DNA of 64,000 nt from Syntrophorhabdaceae bacterium PtaU1.Bin034 (GTDB taxonomy: Bacteria > Desulfobacterota_G > Syntrophorhabdia > Syntrophorhabdales > WCHB1-27), in assembly GCA_002067405.1 (NCBI GenBank), contig MVRP01000004.1, forward strand, positions 18,020 to 82,019, read 5' to 3'. Of the stretch, positions 9,066 to 17,988 are shown one piece after another. The position numbers and the translations under genes were made by a program. The notes beneath the pieces are model-generated. The model was not told the origin of the DNA and did not search any database. It saw nothing but the letters and a program-made list of their open reading frames with translations. Positions within the stretch are counted from its first letter, which is position 1. Each line of letters starts with the position of its first letter.

Positions 9066-9818
9066 TTACTTTCCTGTTAATTTTTCGGTGAACGCCTTGA
9101 TCAAATCGATTGGCAACGGAAAGATGATCGTCGAGTTTTTTTCTGCCGATATCTCGACAAGCGTCGTGAGGTAACGTAACTGGAGTGCCATCGGGTTCTT
9201 CGACAGAATCTCAGATGCCTCGGAGAGCCTGGTCGCCGCCTGATATTCGCCTTCCGCGCTGATAACCTTTGCCCGCCTTTCCCGCTCAGCCTCTGCCTGC
9301 CGGGCGATGGCCCGCTGCATTTCTTGCGGAAGGTCAACGTTCTTTACCTCCACGTTGGACACCTTTATGCCCCACGGCTCCGTGTGCATATCGAGTATCT
9401 CCTGGAGGCGCTCGTTGATTTTCTCCCTGTGGGCGAGGAGGTCATCGAGCTCCACCTGACCGAGCACGCTCCTCAGCGTCGTTTGAGAAAGCTGGCTCGT
9501 GGCGTAGAGGTAATTCTCCACATCTATGATTGCCTTCATCGGGTCTATGACCCGGAAATAGACGACCGCATTCACCTTGATCGATACGTTGTCCATGGTG
9601 ATGACGTCCTGGGCGGGCACGTCGTGGACAACTGTTCGCAGGCTTACCTTCACCATTTTGTCGATCATCGGTATGAGGATGATCAAACCGGGGCCCTTTG
9701 CCCTCCCCAAAACCCGGCCGAGACGAAAGATGACTCCCCTCTCGTACTCATTCAGTATTTTGATCGACATTCCGAGGAAAATGACAATAAGCACCAGCGC
9801 AAACAGATAGATCGGCAT
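9066..9818 (-). CDS. Slipin / SPFH (band 7) membrane protein
   Basis: A 250-aa stomatin-like protein with one N-terminal membrane helix (residues 1-20), then [12 protein letters not shown] and the SPFH/band 7 domain (about 22-185), followed by a charged helix rich in A, E and R ([21 protein letters not shown] region) that drives oligomerisation. Slipins pair with NfeD-type proteases; archaeal homologues are cleaved by the NfeD partner. Here its ATG overlaps the stop of the NfeD gene (TGATG), supporting translational coupling and joint function in the membrane. The precise role (microdomain organisation, envelope stress) is inferred from the family. Confidence 0.93.
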   Translation of the reverse strand: MPIYLFALVLIVIFLGMSIKILNEYERGVIFRLGRVLGRAKGPGLIILIPMIDKMVKVSLRTVVHDVPAQDVITMDNVSIKVNAVVYFRVIDPMKAIIDVENYLYATSQLSQTTLRSVLGQVELDDLLAHREKINERLQEILDMHTEPWGIKVSNVEVKNVDLPQEMQRAIARQAEAERERRAKVISAEGEYQAATRLSEASEILSKNPMALQLRYLTTLVEISAEKNSTIIFPLPIDLIKAFTEKLTGK

Positions 9819-11107
9819 CAGGACACTCCTCCTTGTTTTTTTACCTTCACGACCATACCTTCCGACGCAATGACCATCACCGGTTCACCGGTGAGGATCG
9901 GCGTTTCACTCCTCGCATCCCATAGCTCTCCGTGCACAAACACCTTGCCGGTGGGAACAATGTCGGTTCTCGCAATGCCGGTCTCGCCGACCAATCCCTC
10001 CCGGCCCGTTTTTACCTTAGATAACTGGGCTTTGACCGCATATAATAGCATACCGAGGAAAAATATTGTAGAGAGGACCGTCACGGCCAGAATGGATTTC
10101 CAGGAGAGGGAAAGCAAGCCCGGAGGCAGGTCGATAAGCATGACAGAACCTATCACGATGGATACGATACCCGCAATGCTGAGCAACCCGTAGCTCGCCA
10201 CCTTGAGCTCGAGGACGAAGAAGATGATGCCGAGAATGATCAGGGCGAGCCCTGCATAACTGATGGGGATGGCCTGGAACGCATAGAAGGCAAGGATCAG
10301 GCAAATTCCTCCTATTACTCCGGGGAAAACGGTCCCGGGACTATAGATCTCGAAGAGTATGCCGTAAAAGCCGATCATCATGAGAAAATAAGCCACGTTA
10401 GGATCGCTTATCAAGGAAAGGAACTTGTATTTGAAGGGCGTCTCAAGCTCCACCACCTTCGCCCCTTTTGTCTTCAGCGCAACCTTCCTGTTGCCCGCCT
10501 CGACGACCTTCCCGTTCGCTTGCAACAAGAGCTCATCGACGCTGCCCGCCACCATATCTATCACATTCGCTTCACGGGCCTCGCCCGCGGTTATGGACAC
10601 GCTCTCTTTCACCGCTTTTTCAGCCCATTCCCCATTGCGCCCCCGTTTCGCTGCAAGGCTTCTCGCATATGCCTGGGCATCCTGAACCACCTTGGCCATC
10701 ATTTCCTTGTCCGGCTTCTCTTTCCCGAGGCTGACCGGATGGGCGGCCCCGACGTTGGTTCCCGGGGCCATGGCAGCAACGTGCGCAGCGAGAAGAATAA
10801 TGGTCCCCGCAGAGGCAGCACGGGCACCGGACGGGTAAACATAGACAATGACGGGCACCGGCGAATCCATGATGGACTTCACGATCTCCCTCATTGACGT
10901 GTCCAGTCCGCCGGGGGTGTCGAGCAAGACAAGAAGCGCTTCACCTTTGCTGTCCGCGGTCTTTTTTATCGAGTCCGAAATAAACTGTGAGGCAGGAGGG
11001 CTGATTACACCTTGAATCTTGATTTTATAGATTTCCGTGGACCGGGCATAGGTAGCTGCCGAGAAAAAAACAACGACAGCACACAATGCCGGAAGGACCT
11101 TTTTCAT
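9818..11107 (-). CDS. nfeD: NfeD-family membrane-bound ClpP-class serine protease
   Basis: A long-form NfeD protein (429 aa from the ATG at 11107). The signal sequence is [21 protein letters not shown]. An extracytoplasmic ClpP/SppA-like domain spans about 25-230, with the glycine-rich [15 protein letters not shown] segment and the nucleophile region [16 protein letters not shown]. Four to five membrane helices occupy about 235-360, and a C-terminal OB-fold NfeD domain ([26 protein letters not shown]) follows. The frame is open upstream to 11158, but the ATG at 11107 overlaps the coaD stop as ATGA and yields a clean signal peptide, so this start is preferred. It is paired with the downstream slipin, its usual partner. 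Confidence 0.93.
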   Translation of the reverse strand: MKKVLPALCAVVVFFSAATYARSTEIYKIKIQGVISPPASQFISDSIKKTADSKGEALLVLLDTPGGLDTSMREIVKSIMDSPVPVIVYVYPSGARAASAGTIILLAAHVAAMAPGTNVGAAHPVSLGKEKPDKEMMAKVVQDAQAYARSLAAKRGRNGEWAEKAVKESVSITAGEAREANVIDMVAGSVDELLLQANGKVVEAGNRKVALKTKGAKVVELETPFKYKFLSLISDPNVAYFLMMIGFYGILFEIYSPGTVFPGVIGGICLILAFYAFQAIPISYAGLALIILGIIFFVLELKVASYGLLSIAGIVSIVIGSVMLIDLPPGLLSLSWKSILAVTVLSTIFFLGMLLYAVKAQLSKVKTGREGLVGETGIARTDIVPTGKVFVHGELWDARSETPILTGEPVMVIASEGMVVKVKKQGGVS

Positions 11108-11592
11108 AAGTAGTTGAATTTCTTTTTCAAGGCTTCTTCGACGACCTTGGGCACGCACCCTTTGACTGATCCGCCAAAACTCGCCACCTCTTTTATTGTC
11201 CTTGAGCTCACAAAAAAGTAGTCCTTACTTGTCATCATGAAAATGGTGTCCATGTCGCTATTCAGGTTTCTGTTCATCGACGCCATCTGAAACTCATACT
11301 CAAAATCGCTCATAGCCCGCAGTCCGCGAATGACAAAGCGGGCGTTTACCCTTTTCACATAGTCAACGAGCAGCCCTTCAAAACTGTCTACAATGACGTT
11401 TTTATTATCTTTCACCGATTGCCGGATAAGCTCCTTCCGTTCCTCGACGGTAAAAAGACCACGTTTCTCAATATTATAGGCAATAGCAATGATAACTTTG
11501 TCGAAAAGCTCAAGACCCCTCGTAAGTATATCCAGATGGCCGTTGGTGATCGGGTCGAAGGAACCGGGGTAGATTCCAATCTTTTCTTTCAT
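11104..11592 (-). CDS. coaD: Phosphopantetheine adenylyltransferase
   Basis: Transfers AMP from ATP to 4'-phosphopantetheine, the penultimate step of coenzyme A synthesis. The 162-aa length is typical. It shows the nucleotidyltransferase signature YPGSFDPITNGHLDIL with the TxGH motif, RGLRAMSDFEYEFQMA and the C-terminal FVSSRTIKEVASFGGSV stretch (the ISSTxVR-like motif). It starts 22 bases after the rsmD stop; rsmD-coaD adjacency is conserved in many bacteria. The stop overlaps the nfeD ATG. Confidence 0.97.
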   Translation of the reverse strand: MKEKIGIYPGSFDPITNGHLDILTRGLELFDKVIIAIAYNIEKRGLFTVEERKELIRQSVKDNKNVIVDSFEGLLVDYVKRVNARFVIRGLRAMSDFEYEFQMASMNRNLNSDMDTIFMMTSKDYFFVSSRTIKEVASFGGSVKGCVPKVVEEALKKKFNYL

Positions 11593-11614
11593 CGGGCGCA
11601 GCTCCTCTTCTTTT

Positions 11615-12184
11615 TCATGATTTATTCTGTCCGCACGTGATGATGCTCAATACGGTGTCTCCATACTTCCTGGTCCTTATCCCGCAGCCTTCTCCAGGCG
11701 ATTCCAGCAGTTCTTCCCTCTTTGAATGCTCGAACACGACGATTGATCCTGAATGACGAAGGGGATTTGTTCTAAGGAGTTCCACTGTCGCGGCAATATA
11801 ACCCATTTCGTAAGGCGGGTCGACATAAACAAGATCGAACGATTTTCCCTGCCTATGTAGCATGGGCACGGCATATCTTACATCCATATTCAGAACAAGG
11901 CAATCTTTATCTATTCCGAGGGCCTTGAGATTGTTCCTCAAAAGAGCCGCCGTCTGCGAGTCCTTTTCGACCGCAGTGACGAACGTTGCCCCGCGGCTCA
12001 GGGCTTCCACCGTGAAAGACCCGGCCCCCGCAAACAGATCGAGAACCGAACAGCCTTCAACATCTCCGACAAGGTCGAATACCGCCTCCCGCACCTTTGA
12101 CGAGGTAAATCTCGTTCTCCCGTTGCGGGCGAGGGCTATCATCCTGCCCTTGAGTCTTCCTCCGGTGATCCTCAGTCCGCTCAT
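11615..12184 (-). CDS. rsmD: 16S rRNA (guanine966-N2)-methyltransferase
   Basis: An SAM-dependent methyltransferase that modifies G966 of 16S rRNA. It begins MSGLRITGGRLKGR, the usual RsmD N-terminus. Motif I is VLDLFAGAGSFTVEALSRGA, the post-I acidic residue sits in TAVEKDS, and the catalytic motif IV is DLVYVDPPYEMG. The open frame continues upstream to 12355, but the ATG at 12184 overlaps the stop of the ArsA-like gene as ATGA and gives a normal 189-aa protein. The extra upstream residues are out-of-frame reading of that gene. Confidence 0.95.
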   Translation of the reverse strand: MSGLRITGGRLKGRMIALARNGRTRFTSSKVREAVFDLVGDVEGCSVLDLFAGAGSFTVEALSRGATFVTAVEKDSQTAALLRNNLKALGIDKDCLVLNMDVRYAVPMLHRQGKSFDLVYVDPPYEMGYIAATVELLRTNPLRHSGSIVVFEHSKREELLESPGEGCGIRTRKYGDTVLSIITCGQNKS

Positions 12185-13149
12185 CTGGATCGGATGGCTG
12201 GAACGAGAGAGCGTGCAAGTTGTCGAATACTCTCGACACCCTTGATCTCGTAGGGTGACAGATATATTTTCGAAATAGTGATCTTCCGGTGGGTCTCTTC
12301 CAGCACGCGGATGTAGTGTTCCTGCATCCCCCGCCGCATGCGGTGAAAGTCGCAATCGCCGTCTTTCACGATGTAGTTGATTATCAGGTTCCCGACTTCA
12401 AGCTCATTCTCCTCGAGCTCTTGAACAACCCTTTCGGTAAGCCGCACCCCCAATGCTTCGGGTATTGTCACGAGCACGTACTTGGTAGCTTCCCGGTCCC
12501 TGATAAAATCGATTATCCCTTTTGACAGCTCTTCCCAGTTTTCTATTGTCCGGAGCAGCGTCCTTTTTGACGCCTTCAGCTTTATGGTGTCCTTAAAACG
12601 CTCGACAAAACTGTACATGTTCATGTAGAACTTCGTTGCCGCCTCCAAGTGGCTCAGAAAGAGGTGCGGAAGGCGAAGGAGACGCAGGGTGTGGCCGGCA
12701 GGCGCCGTATCCCATACGACCACATCGTACTTGTCGCTCCTGACGAGCTCAAGGATGAAATAGAGCATGTATTCCTCTTCTATTCCCGGAGCCGTTCCTA
12801 TATAATCGACAAAATCGTAATCGACGTCGGCGAAGCTTGAAATAACCTCGTAGATCTCTCCTCCGAACCTTTCTTTCCATTTCCGAAGAACGATTTCGGA
12901 AGATATCTCGAGGCCGTAGAGCGGCACGTCGTCGAGTATCCTCGTCTCGTTGCTCCCGATTTCCTTTTCATAGATATCCGAGAGCGAGGGAGTGGGATCG
13001 CTGGAAATAAGAAGGACTCTTCTTCCGGAATCGGCGAGACCTAGGGCAATGGCCGATGCGCACGTCGTCTTTCCCACGCCGCCTTTGCCCCCCACCATGA
13101 TGAGTCGTACGCCCTTCGTGTCGATCGCTGTCAGAGGCAAACCGGTCAA
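12181..13149 (-). CDS. ArsA/GET3-family ATPase
   Basis: A 322-aa member of the deviant-Walker ATPase family that includes arsenite pump ATPase ArsA and tail-anchored-protein chaperone GET3. The deviant P-loop GKGGVGKTT is at 21-29, followed by switch I-like ISSDPTPSLSDIY (49-60), and the family hallmark DTAPAGHTLRLL is at 147-158. It has one ATPase domain, not the two of ArsA. Where GET3 has CxxC before the RRxxQ helix, this protein has C266-D-F-H269 followed by RMRRGMQEHY. No arsenic genes are nearby. The start is TTG at 13149, overlapping the TGA of the hydrolase gene (TTGA); a later ATG (codon 18) would remove residues just before the P-loop. The cytoplasmic role is unknown; cargo handling or a redox/metal-linked switch is inference. 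Confidence 0.85.
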   Translation of the reverse strand: MTGLPLTAIDTKGVRLIMVGGKGGVGKTTCASAIALGLADSGRRVLLISSDPTPSLSDIYEKEIGSNETRILDDVPLYGLEISSEIVLRKWKERFGGEIYEVISSFADVDYDFVDYIGTAPGIEEEYMLYFILELVRSDKYDVVVWDTAPAGHTLRLLRLPHLFLSHLEAATKFYMNMYSFVERFKDTIKLKASKRTLLRTIENWEELSKGIIDFIRDREATKYVLVTIPEALGVRLTERVVQELEENELEVGNLIINYIVKDGDCDFHRMRRGMQEHYIRVLEETHRKITISKIYLSPYEIKGVESIRQLARSLVPAIRSR

Positions 13150-13766
13150 CCTTTCGTCTTTCCGAAATTTTCGATTATGAAACCCGCTATTTCTCTTTCT
13201 TTTCCCCCAAAAAAATGGGTAGTGGTCACGACCTTCAGGTATTTCTCGGTCTTCAGCTCTTCATAAAACGCAAGAAGGTCCTTAAGAGGGGATATGTCAT
13301 CCAGCGAGCCTCCCACCAGATATATCTTCCCGGGGAATGTACGGAGTCCTTCGGGACTGTAAGCGGAAAAGGGGAGCGCCACAATAAAGACCTCCTTCTG
13401 ATGCTCGATATGCGCCAACGCCCTGCTGCAAATCCAGGCGCCGAAGGAATACCCTGCAAGCACGAGAGGCGTATCCTTCCCTATTCTCTCCTCAAGAAAA
13501 CGACGGGCAGCCAGGAGGTCGTCCGTCTCTCCGACCCCGTCGTCATAATGGCCCGTACTACTGCCGACTCCCCTGAAATTGAACTTGAGCGTCGTGAATC
13601 CCGCTTCCGAGAAGCCTTCTTCTATCGCCTCCACGACATTGCTCCACATGGAGCCGCCGTACAGAGGATGGGGGTGGCAAATGACCACGCCGCCCTCTCC
13701 CGTCCCCTCCTGCAACACTCCTTCAAGTCTTTCATCGGCTTCAATAACAACCCTTTTTGTTGACAT
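13146..13766 (-). CDS. Alpha/beta hydrolase, CocE/dienelactone-hydrolase-like
   Basis: A small (206 aa) alpha/beta-fold serine hydrolase of the type annotated as 'alpha/beta hydrolase, YsgA/DUF3089-like superfamily'. It has ICHPHPLYGGSMWSNVV (HPHP-GGxM oxyanion-side motif), FNFRGVGSSTG (residues about 60-70), the nucleophile elbow AGYSFGAW, and the acid and His regions GSLDDISPLKD and TTHFFGGKE near the C-terminus. It is the first gene of the minus-strand run and diverges from accD. The frame extends upstream to 13865, but the ATG at 13766 gives the usual N-terminus MSTKRVVIEADERLEG. The substrate is unknown. Confidence 0.85.
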   Translation of the reverse strand: MSTKRVVIEADERLEGVLQEGTGEGGVVICHPHPLYGGSMWSNVVEAIEEGFSEAGFTTLKFNFRGVGSSTGHYDDGVGETDDLLAARRFLEERIGKDTPLVLAGYSFGAWICSRALAHIEHQKEVFIVALPFSAYSPEGLRTFPGKIYLVGGSLDDISPLKDLLAFYEELKTEKYLKVVTTTHFFGGKEREIAGFIIENFGKTKG

Positions 13767-13815
13767 GACCCATTTATTTTGGTAGCTTTTGACCAAAAAT
13801 TCAATAGAGAATTCA

Positions 13816-14679
13816 ATGGGTCTGTTCAAAAAGAAAGAGAAAAAGCTACATAAAGAGATAGACATTCAGAAAGAGATCAAGAAAGCTGAAAAAGAGGACG
13901 AAAGCCTCTGGATCAAGTGCAGCTCTTGCCGGGAGCTTCTTTACAAGAAAGAAGTCGAGAGAAATCTGAATGTCTGTCTCAAGTGCTCATACCACTTCCC
14001 CGTTTCGGTCGACAAGAGGATCGAGCTCACCTTCGACCCCGGCACCTTCAGCGAACTCTACGCCAATATCGAACCGATTGACTTCCTGAAGTTCAAGGAT
14101 ACCAAGAGCTACAAGACCCGGCTGCTTGAAACGAGGGAGGAAACAAAAAGGAACGATGCAATCGTGTGCGGAAGAGGGCGAATAGACGGTATAGACGTGC
14201 TCTCCGCCATCTTCGATTTCAGTTTCATGGGTGGAAGTCTTGGATCGGTGGTCGGGGAGAAGCTCACCAGGCTGCTTGAAGAGGGCAGGAATAACAGGCT
14301 TCCCGCGGTCGTATTCTGCTCGTCCGGAGGCGCCAGGATGCAGGAGGGCATTTTGTCCCTTATGCAAATGTCCAAGGTCTCCGGCGCCATATACCGGTTG
14401 AAATCAGAGGGTGTTCCCTATATCACCGTGCTCACCGACCCTACCCTGGGAGGTGTGAGTGCGAGCATCGCCATGCTTGGCGATATCATCATTGCGGAAC
14501 CGAAAGCCATGATTGGCTTCGCAGGCCCAAGGGTGATCAAGGAAACAATAAAGGAAGAGTTGCCTCATGGATTTCAGCGGGCTGAATACCTTCTCGAGCA
14601 CGGGATGATTGACCTTATATCGTCCAGAAGGGAACTTAAACAAAAGCTGCACAACATACTGTCCCTGATAGTGGCATGA
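13816..14679 (+). CDS. accD: Acetyl-CoA carboxylase carboxyltransferase subunit beta
   Basis: The beta half of the carboxyltransferase that transfers CO2 from carboxybiotin to acetyl-CoA in fatty-acid synthesis; its partner AccA is not in the window. The four-cysteine zinc finger (CSSC ... CLKC) lies at about residues 36-58, preceded by the typical basic MGLFKKKEKK leader. The crotonase-like core includes GGSLGSVVGEKLTRLLE, SSGGARMQEGILSLMQM and LTDPTLGGVSASIAMLGD. Translation probably starts at 13816 rather than the upstream in-frame ATG at 13789. It is followed by folC with a four-base stop/start overlap (ATGA); accD-folC linkage is widely conserved. Confidence 0.97.
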   Translation: MGLFKKKEKKLHKEIDIQKEIKKAEKEDESLWIKCSSCRELLYKKEVERNLNVCLKCSYHFPVSVDKRIELTFDPGTFSELYANIEPIDFLKFKDTKSYKTRLLETREETKRNDAIVCGRGRIDGIDVLSAIFDFSFMGGSLGSVVGEKLTRLLEEGRNNRLPAVVFCSSGGARMQEGILSLMQMSKVSGAIYRLKSEGVPYITVLTDPTLGGVSASIAMLGDIIIAEPKAMIGFAGPRVIKETIKEELPHGFQRAEYLLEHGMIDLISSRRELKQKLHNILSLIVA

Positions 14680-15947
14680 AAGGTTATTCCAGCACACTGG
14701 AATACCTTTACGGCCTTGAAAAGCTCGGCATCACATTTGGGACGGACAGCATACGGTGGATACTATCACTCCTGGACAATCCTCAGTGCTCTTTCAAGAC
14801 GGTACATATCGGCGGCACAAACGGTAAAGGATCGGTTGCCTGCATGGTATCCTCAGTCTTAAGGAGGGAGGGGTATAGAACAGGCGCTTATACTTCTCCC
14901 CATCTCGTCTCTTTCACTGAACGTATAACCGTTAACGGCAAGGAAATCAGGGAAGAGGAAGTGGCCGAGCTGACCGATTTCATCAAGAGAAAGATAGACG
15001 AAACAGGAGATGACCGTGCCTTCACGTTTTTTGATTTCACTACTGCCCTTGCCTTTGAATATTTCAAAAGACAGGGTGTGGAAATCGCGGTCATAGAAGT
15101 AGGACTCGGAGGAAGGCTGGATTCGACGAATGTGATTACCCCTCTGGTAAGCGTGATTACAAACGTCGATCTTGATCATCAGGATTACCTCGGAAACACT
15201 ATCGAGGAAATTGCACGGGAAAAAGCAGGCATCTTGAAGGACCGGGTTCCTGCGGTGACGGGGGCTAAAGGCAAAGCACTAGAAGTCATAAGAAGTGCCG
15301 CTGCGAAAAAGACAAATCTTTACGTGCTGGATGAAACGTTCACCTACAGAAAGAAAGGCGAACAAATCATGTCGTATTCCGGTATTCGCCTGCAACTCGA
15401 AGATATTGCTATCGGCTTGAAAGGCGATCACCAGCTCTTGAACGCTGCTCTGGCCCTTTGCGTTCTGGAGTTGCTCGGCTCTGCCGGCCTCACCCTTCGG
15501 GAGAGTGCCGTACGTGAAGGGCTTTCGTTGGCAGAATGGCCCGGGAGGCTCGAGTTCATTGCGGGAGGGTGTGGAAAGCCCGACATCCTCCTCGACGGAG
15601 CGCACAACCCCAATGGGGCAAAAGCCCTTGCGGGATATTTAAAAACGCACGTTGAAAAAAGAAGAATAATCATGATTTTCGGTGTGATGAAAGATAAGGA
15701 TTTCGTGGAAATGCTAGAAGAATTGCTCCCTCTCGTGGATCGTACGATACTCACCAGAACACAGACGGACCGTGCAGCCTCCTCCAATGACCTTGCTCCT
15801 TACGCTCCGGGTGCTGTCGTAACGGAAACTGTCGAGGAAGCGCTTGAGTGCGCCTTTGGGGCAGCCGATAGTGGAAGCCTTGTTCTCATCACCGGATCAC
15901 TCTATACCGTGGGAGAGGCGAAACGCGTTCTTGAAAAATCGGCTTAG
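14676..15947 (+). CDS. folC: Bifunctional folylpolyglutamate / dihydrofolate synthase
   Basis: A Mur-ligase-family enzyme that adds glutamate to dihydropteroate or folates. The P-loop GTNGKGSVA is at 47-55; SPHLVSFTERI follows, then EVGLGGRLDSTN and the metal-binding region VDLDHQDYLGNTIEEIAREKAGI. The C-terminal domain has LLDGAHNPNGAKAL. The 423-aa length is typical. The start codon overlaps the accD stop. The gene end lies inside the largest possible lptD frame, but the likely lptD start is a TTG 16 bases before the folC stop. Confidence 0.96.
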   Translation: MKGYSSTLEYLYGLEKLGITFGTDSIRWILSLLDNPQCSFKTVHIGGTNGKGSVACMVSSVLRREGYRTGAYTSPHLVSFTERITVNGKEIREEEVAELTDFIKRKIDETGDDRAFTFFDFTTALAFEYFKRQGVEIAVIEVGLGGRLDSTNVITPLVSVITNVDLDHQDYLGNTIEEIAREKAGILKDRVPAVTGAKGKALEVIRSAAAKKTNLYVLDETFTYRKKGEQIMSYSGIRLQLEDIAIGLKGDHQLLNAALALCVLELLGSAGLTLRESAVREGLSLAEWPGRLEFIAGGCGKPDILLDGAHNPNGAKALAGYLKTHVEKRRIIMIFGVMKDKDFVEMLEELLPLVDRTILTRTQTDRAASSNDLAPYAPGAVVTETVEEALECAFGAADSGSLVLITGSLYTVGEAKRVLEKSA

Positions 15948-17988
15948 TATTCTATTGCTGTTATCAATTCTTGCAGCCCTCATACCTTTTGAAGTTTTTG
16001 CCCAGGAGAGGTCAGGATTAAAGACAACAGGACCGGTTGATATCACTGCCCGGGTGCTCAAGTACAACAAGGAGCAGAACATCTATACGGCAGAGGGCGA
16101 TGTGGAGATGAAAGAGGGAACGCGGCGTCTGACTGCGGATTTTGTCCTCTTCAATGATACGACCAAGGATGCCTTTGCGGAAGGGAACGTTGTCTTTCAG
16201 GATCAGGAGGATGTTGTCCATGCGGAAAAGATGTCGCTTAACCTGATAACCAAGAGGGGCACGATAGAAAAAGGGAAGATCTACGTCAAAAAAGGTAATT
16301 TTTTCATGACGGGAGAAGAAATTAAGAAGACCGGGGAATCGAGCTACCTGATACATCAGGGGGAGTTCACTACCTGCGGCTGGGAAAATCCGGCGTGGAC
16401 GTTCAAGGCAAAGGATGTCGAGATGAACATCGGCGGCTACGCGACAGCGCGTCACGCAACCTTCAGCATCCTCGGCCGCAAGGTCGGCTACCTGCCGTGG
16501 GGCATATTTCCGGTCAAGACGGAGAGGCAATCGGGTCTTCTTCTTCCCGAATTCGCTCTGTCGAGCAGAGACGGCACGATCTTGAGGACCGCTTATTTCT
16601 GGGCTATATCGAAGGATACAGATGCCACGTTCTATCTCGACTGGATTCAAGACCGCGGTGTGAAGCCCGGCGTGGAATACCGATACTACCTGACGGAGAA
16701 CCTGAAAGGCGCGTGGTATGGCTCTATTATCGATGACGCTAAATATGAGCACACCCGCTACCAGATCAAGGGGCAACACGCCCAGATGTTCAAGGACATC
16801 AACTTCAAGGCCGATATAAACCATGTTTCGGATATTGACTACATGAGAGACCTGGGACGAACAACCGTTGAAAGGAGCGAGAACTCCCTGAGATCGGTCG
16901 CCTTTGCCGAAAAGCCCTTTAACAGGTCTCTTCTGACAGTGGAGACAGCCTACTTTGAGGACCTCACACAAAAGAACTCGGATACGACATTCAGGTACCT
17001 TCCTTTCGCATCCTACTTTACGGAATACGTACCGATCTTGAAGAACAAGCTCTATACCGATATATCGACCCAGTTGCAGAACTTTTCCAGGGACAAGGGC
17101 GACAAGTACACCAGGCTCATTGTCTCGCCCAGGATCAGAATGCCATACAGTATCAACGGACTGAATTTTCTGGGAACCGGAGGCATTACGGAAAAGGCTT
17201 ACTACACAGACCCTTCTTCTCCTGACAGCAATAGCACCAAGCACCAGGAGACTTTCAATTTCCAGGGCGATATGAACGCGCAGTTTGCCAAAGACACTTC
17301 AACGGATTTCCTGAACCTCGGCTCGGTACAAAGTGTCATTATGCCCAGGCTTCAATACAACTATATAAAGAACAACTCATCTTTTTCGGGCATCCCTTCC
17401 ATAGACCCGTTGGATCGTGTTGCGAATACCAATGCAATAACTTATAGCTTCAACCATTACCTGAACGGCATCAAGGATGGAAATGTGAGAGAAATTTCCC
17501 TCCTGGAGATACAGCAGACTTACGGACTTACCGATAAGCTTGAGGGGGACCCCCTCCTCTATGAGGGTTCAGGGAACCGCCTGTCGGATATAAAGACAAG
17601 GCTCACCCTCTATCCCACTTCGAACCTTTGGTACGTCCACGAGGACGTGATCAGTGTTTACGGCGAGGGCTGGAAAACTACGAGAAACAGCTTGTTCCTT
17701 GCCGGCCCGCCCCTTTACGAGGTTCTCGTCAGCCACACGTACACAAAGGACACCATCAATGAGGTGTTCCTGAACACGGCAGGCACCTGGAGGAAGTTCA
17801 GGGCCAACTACCAGATTACCTATTCGTTCAAAGACAGCACCTGGATCAACACCCTTGCCTCCCTCACCTACCAGCCGAACTGCTGGGGTGTCACTCTCAC
17901 CATGGTCAAGACAAGGAACCCCGACGACATGGCCTTTCATATATCTTATAATTTAACGGGCATTACACAGAAGATCGGAGGTTATTGA
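15931..17988 (+). CDS. lptD: LPS-assembly protein LptD
   Basis: The outer-membrane beta-barrel that inserts lipopolysaccharide into the outer leaflet. The proposed start is TTG at 15931, overlapping the 3' end of folC: it yields a good signal peptide (KNRLSILLLLSILAALIPFEVFA, then QERSG) and has GGGAGAGG 12 bases upstream, whereas the furthest upstream ATG (15844) adds 29 residues that only re-read folC. After the signal comes the LptA-like OstA domain (about 30-140: ITARVLKYNKEQNIYTAEG, then VHAEKMSLNL), then the jelly-roll to barrel transition GRKVGYLPWGIFPVKTERQSGLLLPEF and a long barrel. At 685 aa it is on the short side for LptD. Only one clear Cys pair region (FTTCGWENPAW) is seen. Confidence 0.92.
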   Translation: MKNRLSILLLLSILAALIPFEVFAQERSGLKTTGPVDITARVLKYNKEQNIYTAEGDVEMKEGTRRLTADFVLFNDTTKDAFAEGNVVFQDQEDVVHAEKMSLNLITKRGTIEKGKIYVKKGNFFMTGEEIKKTGESSYLIHQGEFTTCGWENPAWTFKAKDVEMNIGGYATARHATFSILGRKVGYLPWGIFPVKTERQSGLLLPEFALSSRDGTILRTAYFWAISKDTDATFYLDWIQDRGVKPGVEYRYYLTENLKGAWYGSIIDDAKYEHTRYQIKGQHAQMFKDINFKADINHVSDIDYMRDLGRTTVERSENSLRSVAFAEKPFNRSLLTVETAYFEDLTQKNSDTTFRYLPFASYFTEYVPILKNKLYTDISTQLQNFSRDKGDKYTRLIVSPRIRMPYSINGLNFLGTGGITEKAYYTDPSSPDSNSTKHQETFNFQGDMNAQFAKDTSTDFLNLGSVQSVIMPRLQYNYIKNNSSFSGIPSIDPLDRVANTNAITYSFNHYLNGIKDGNVREISLLEIQQTYGLTDKLEGDPLLYEGSGNRLSDIKTRLTLYPTSNLWYVHEDVISVYGEGWKTTRNSLFLAGPPLYEVLVSHTYTKDTINEVFLNTAGTWRKFRANYQITYSFKDSTWINTLASLTYQPNCWGVTLTMVKTRNPDDMAFHISYNLTGITQKIGGY

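Noticed and set aside
16018..17244. 408-aa minus-strand frame
   Set aside because: Lies wholly opposite lptD and has no domain, signal or ribosome site; typical antisense frame in GC-rich coding DNA.
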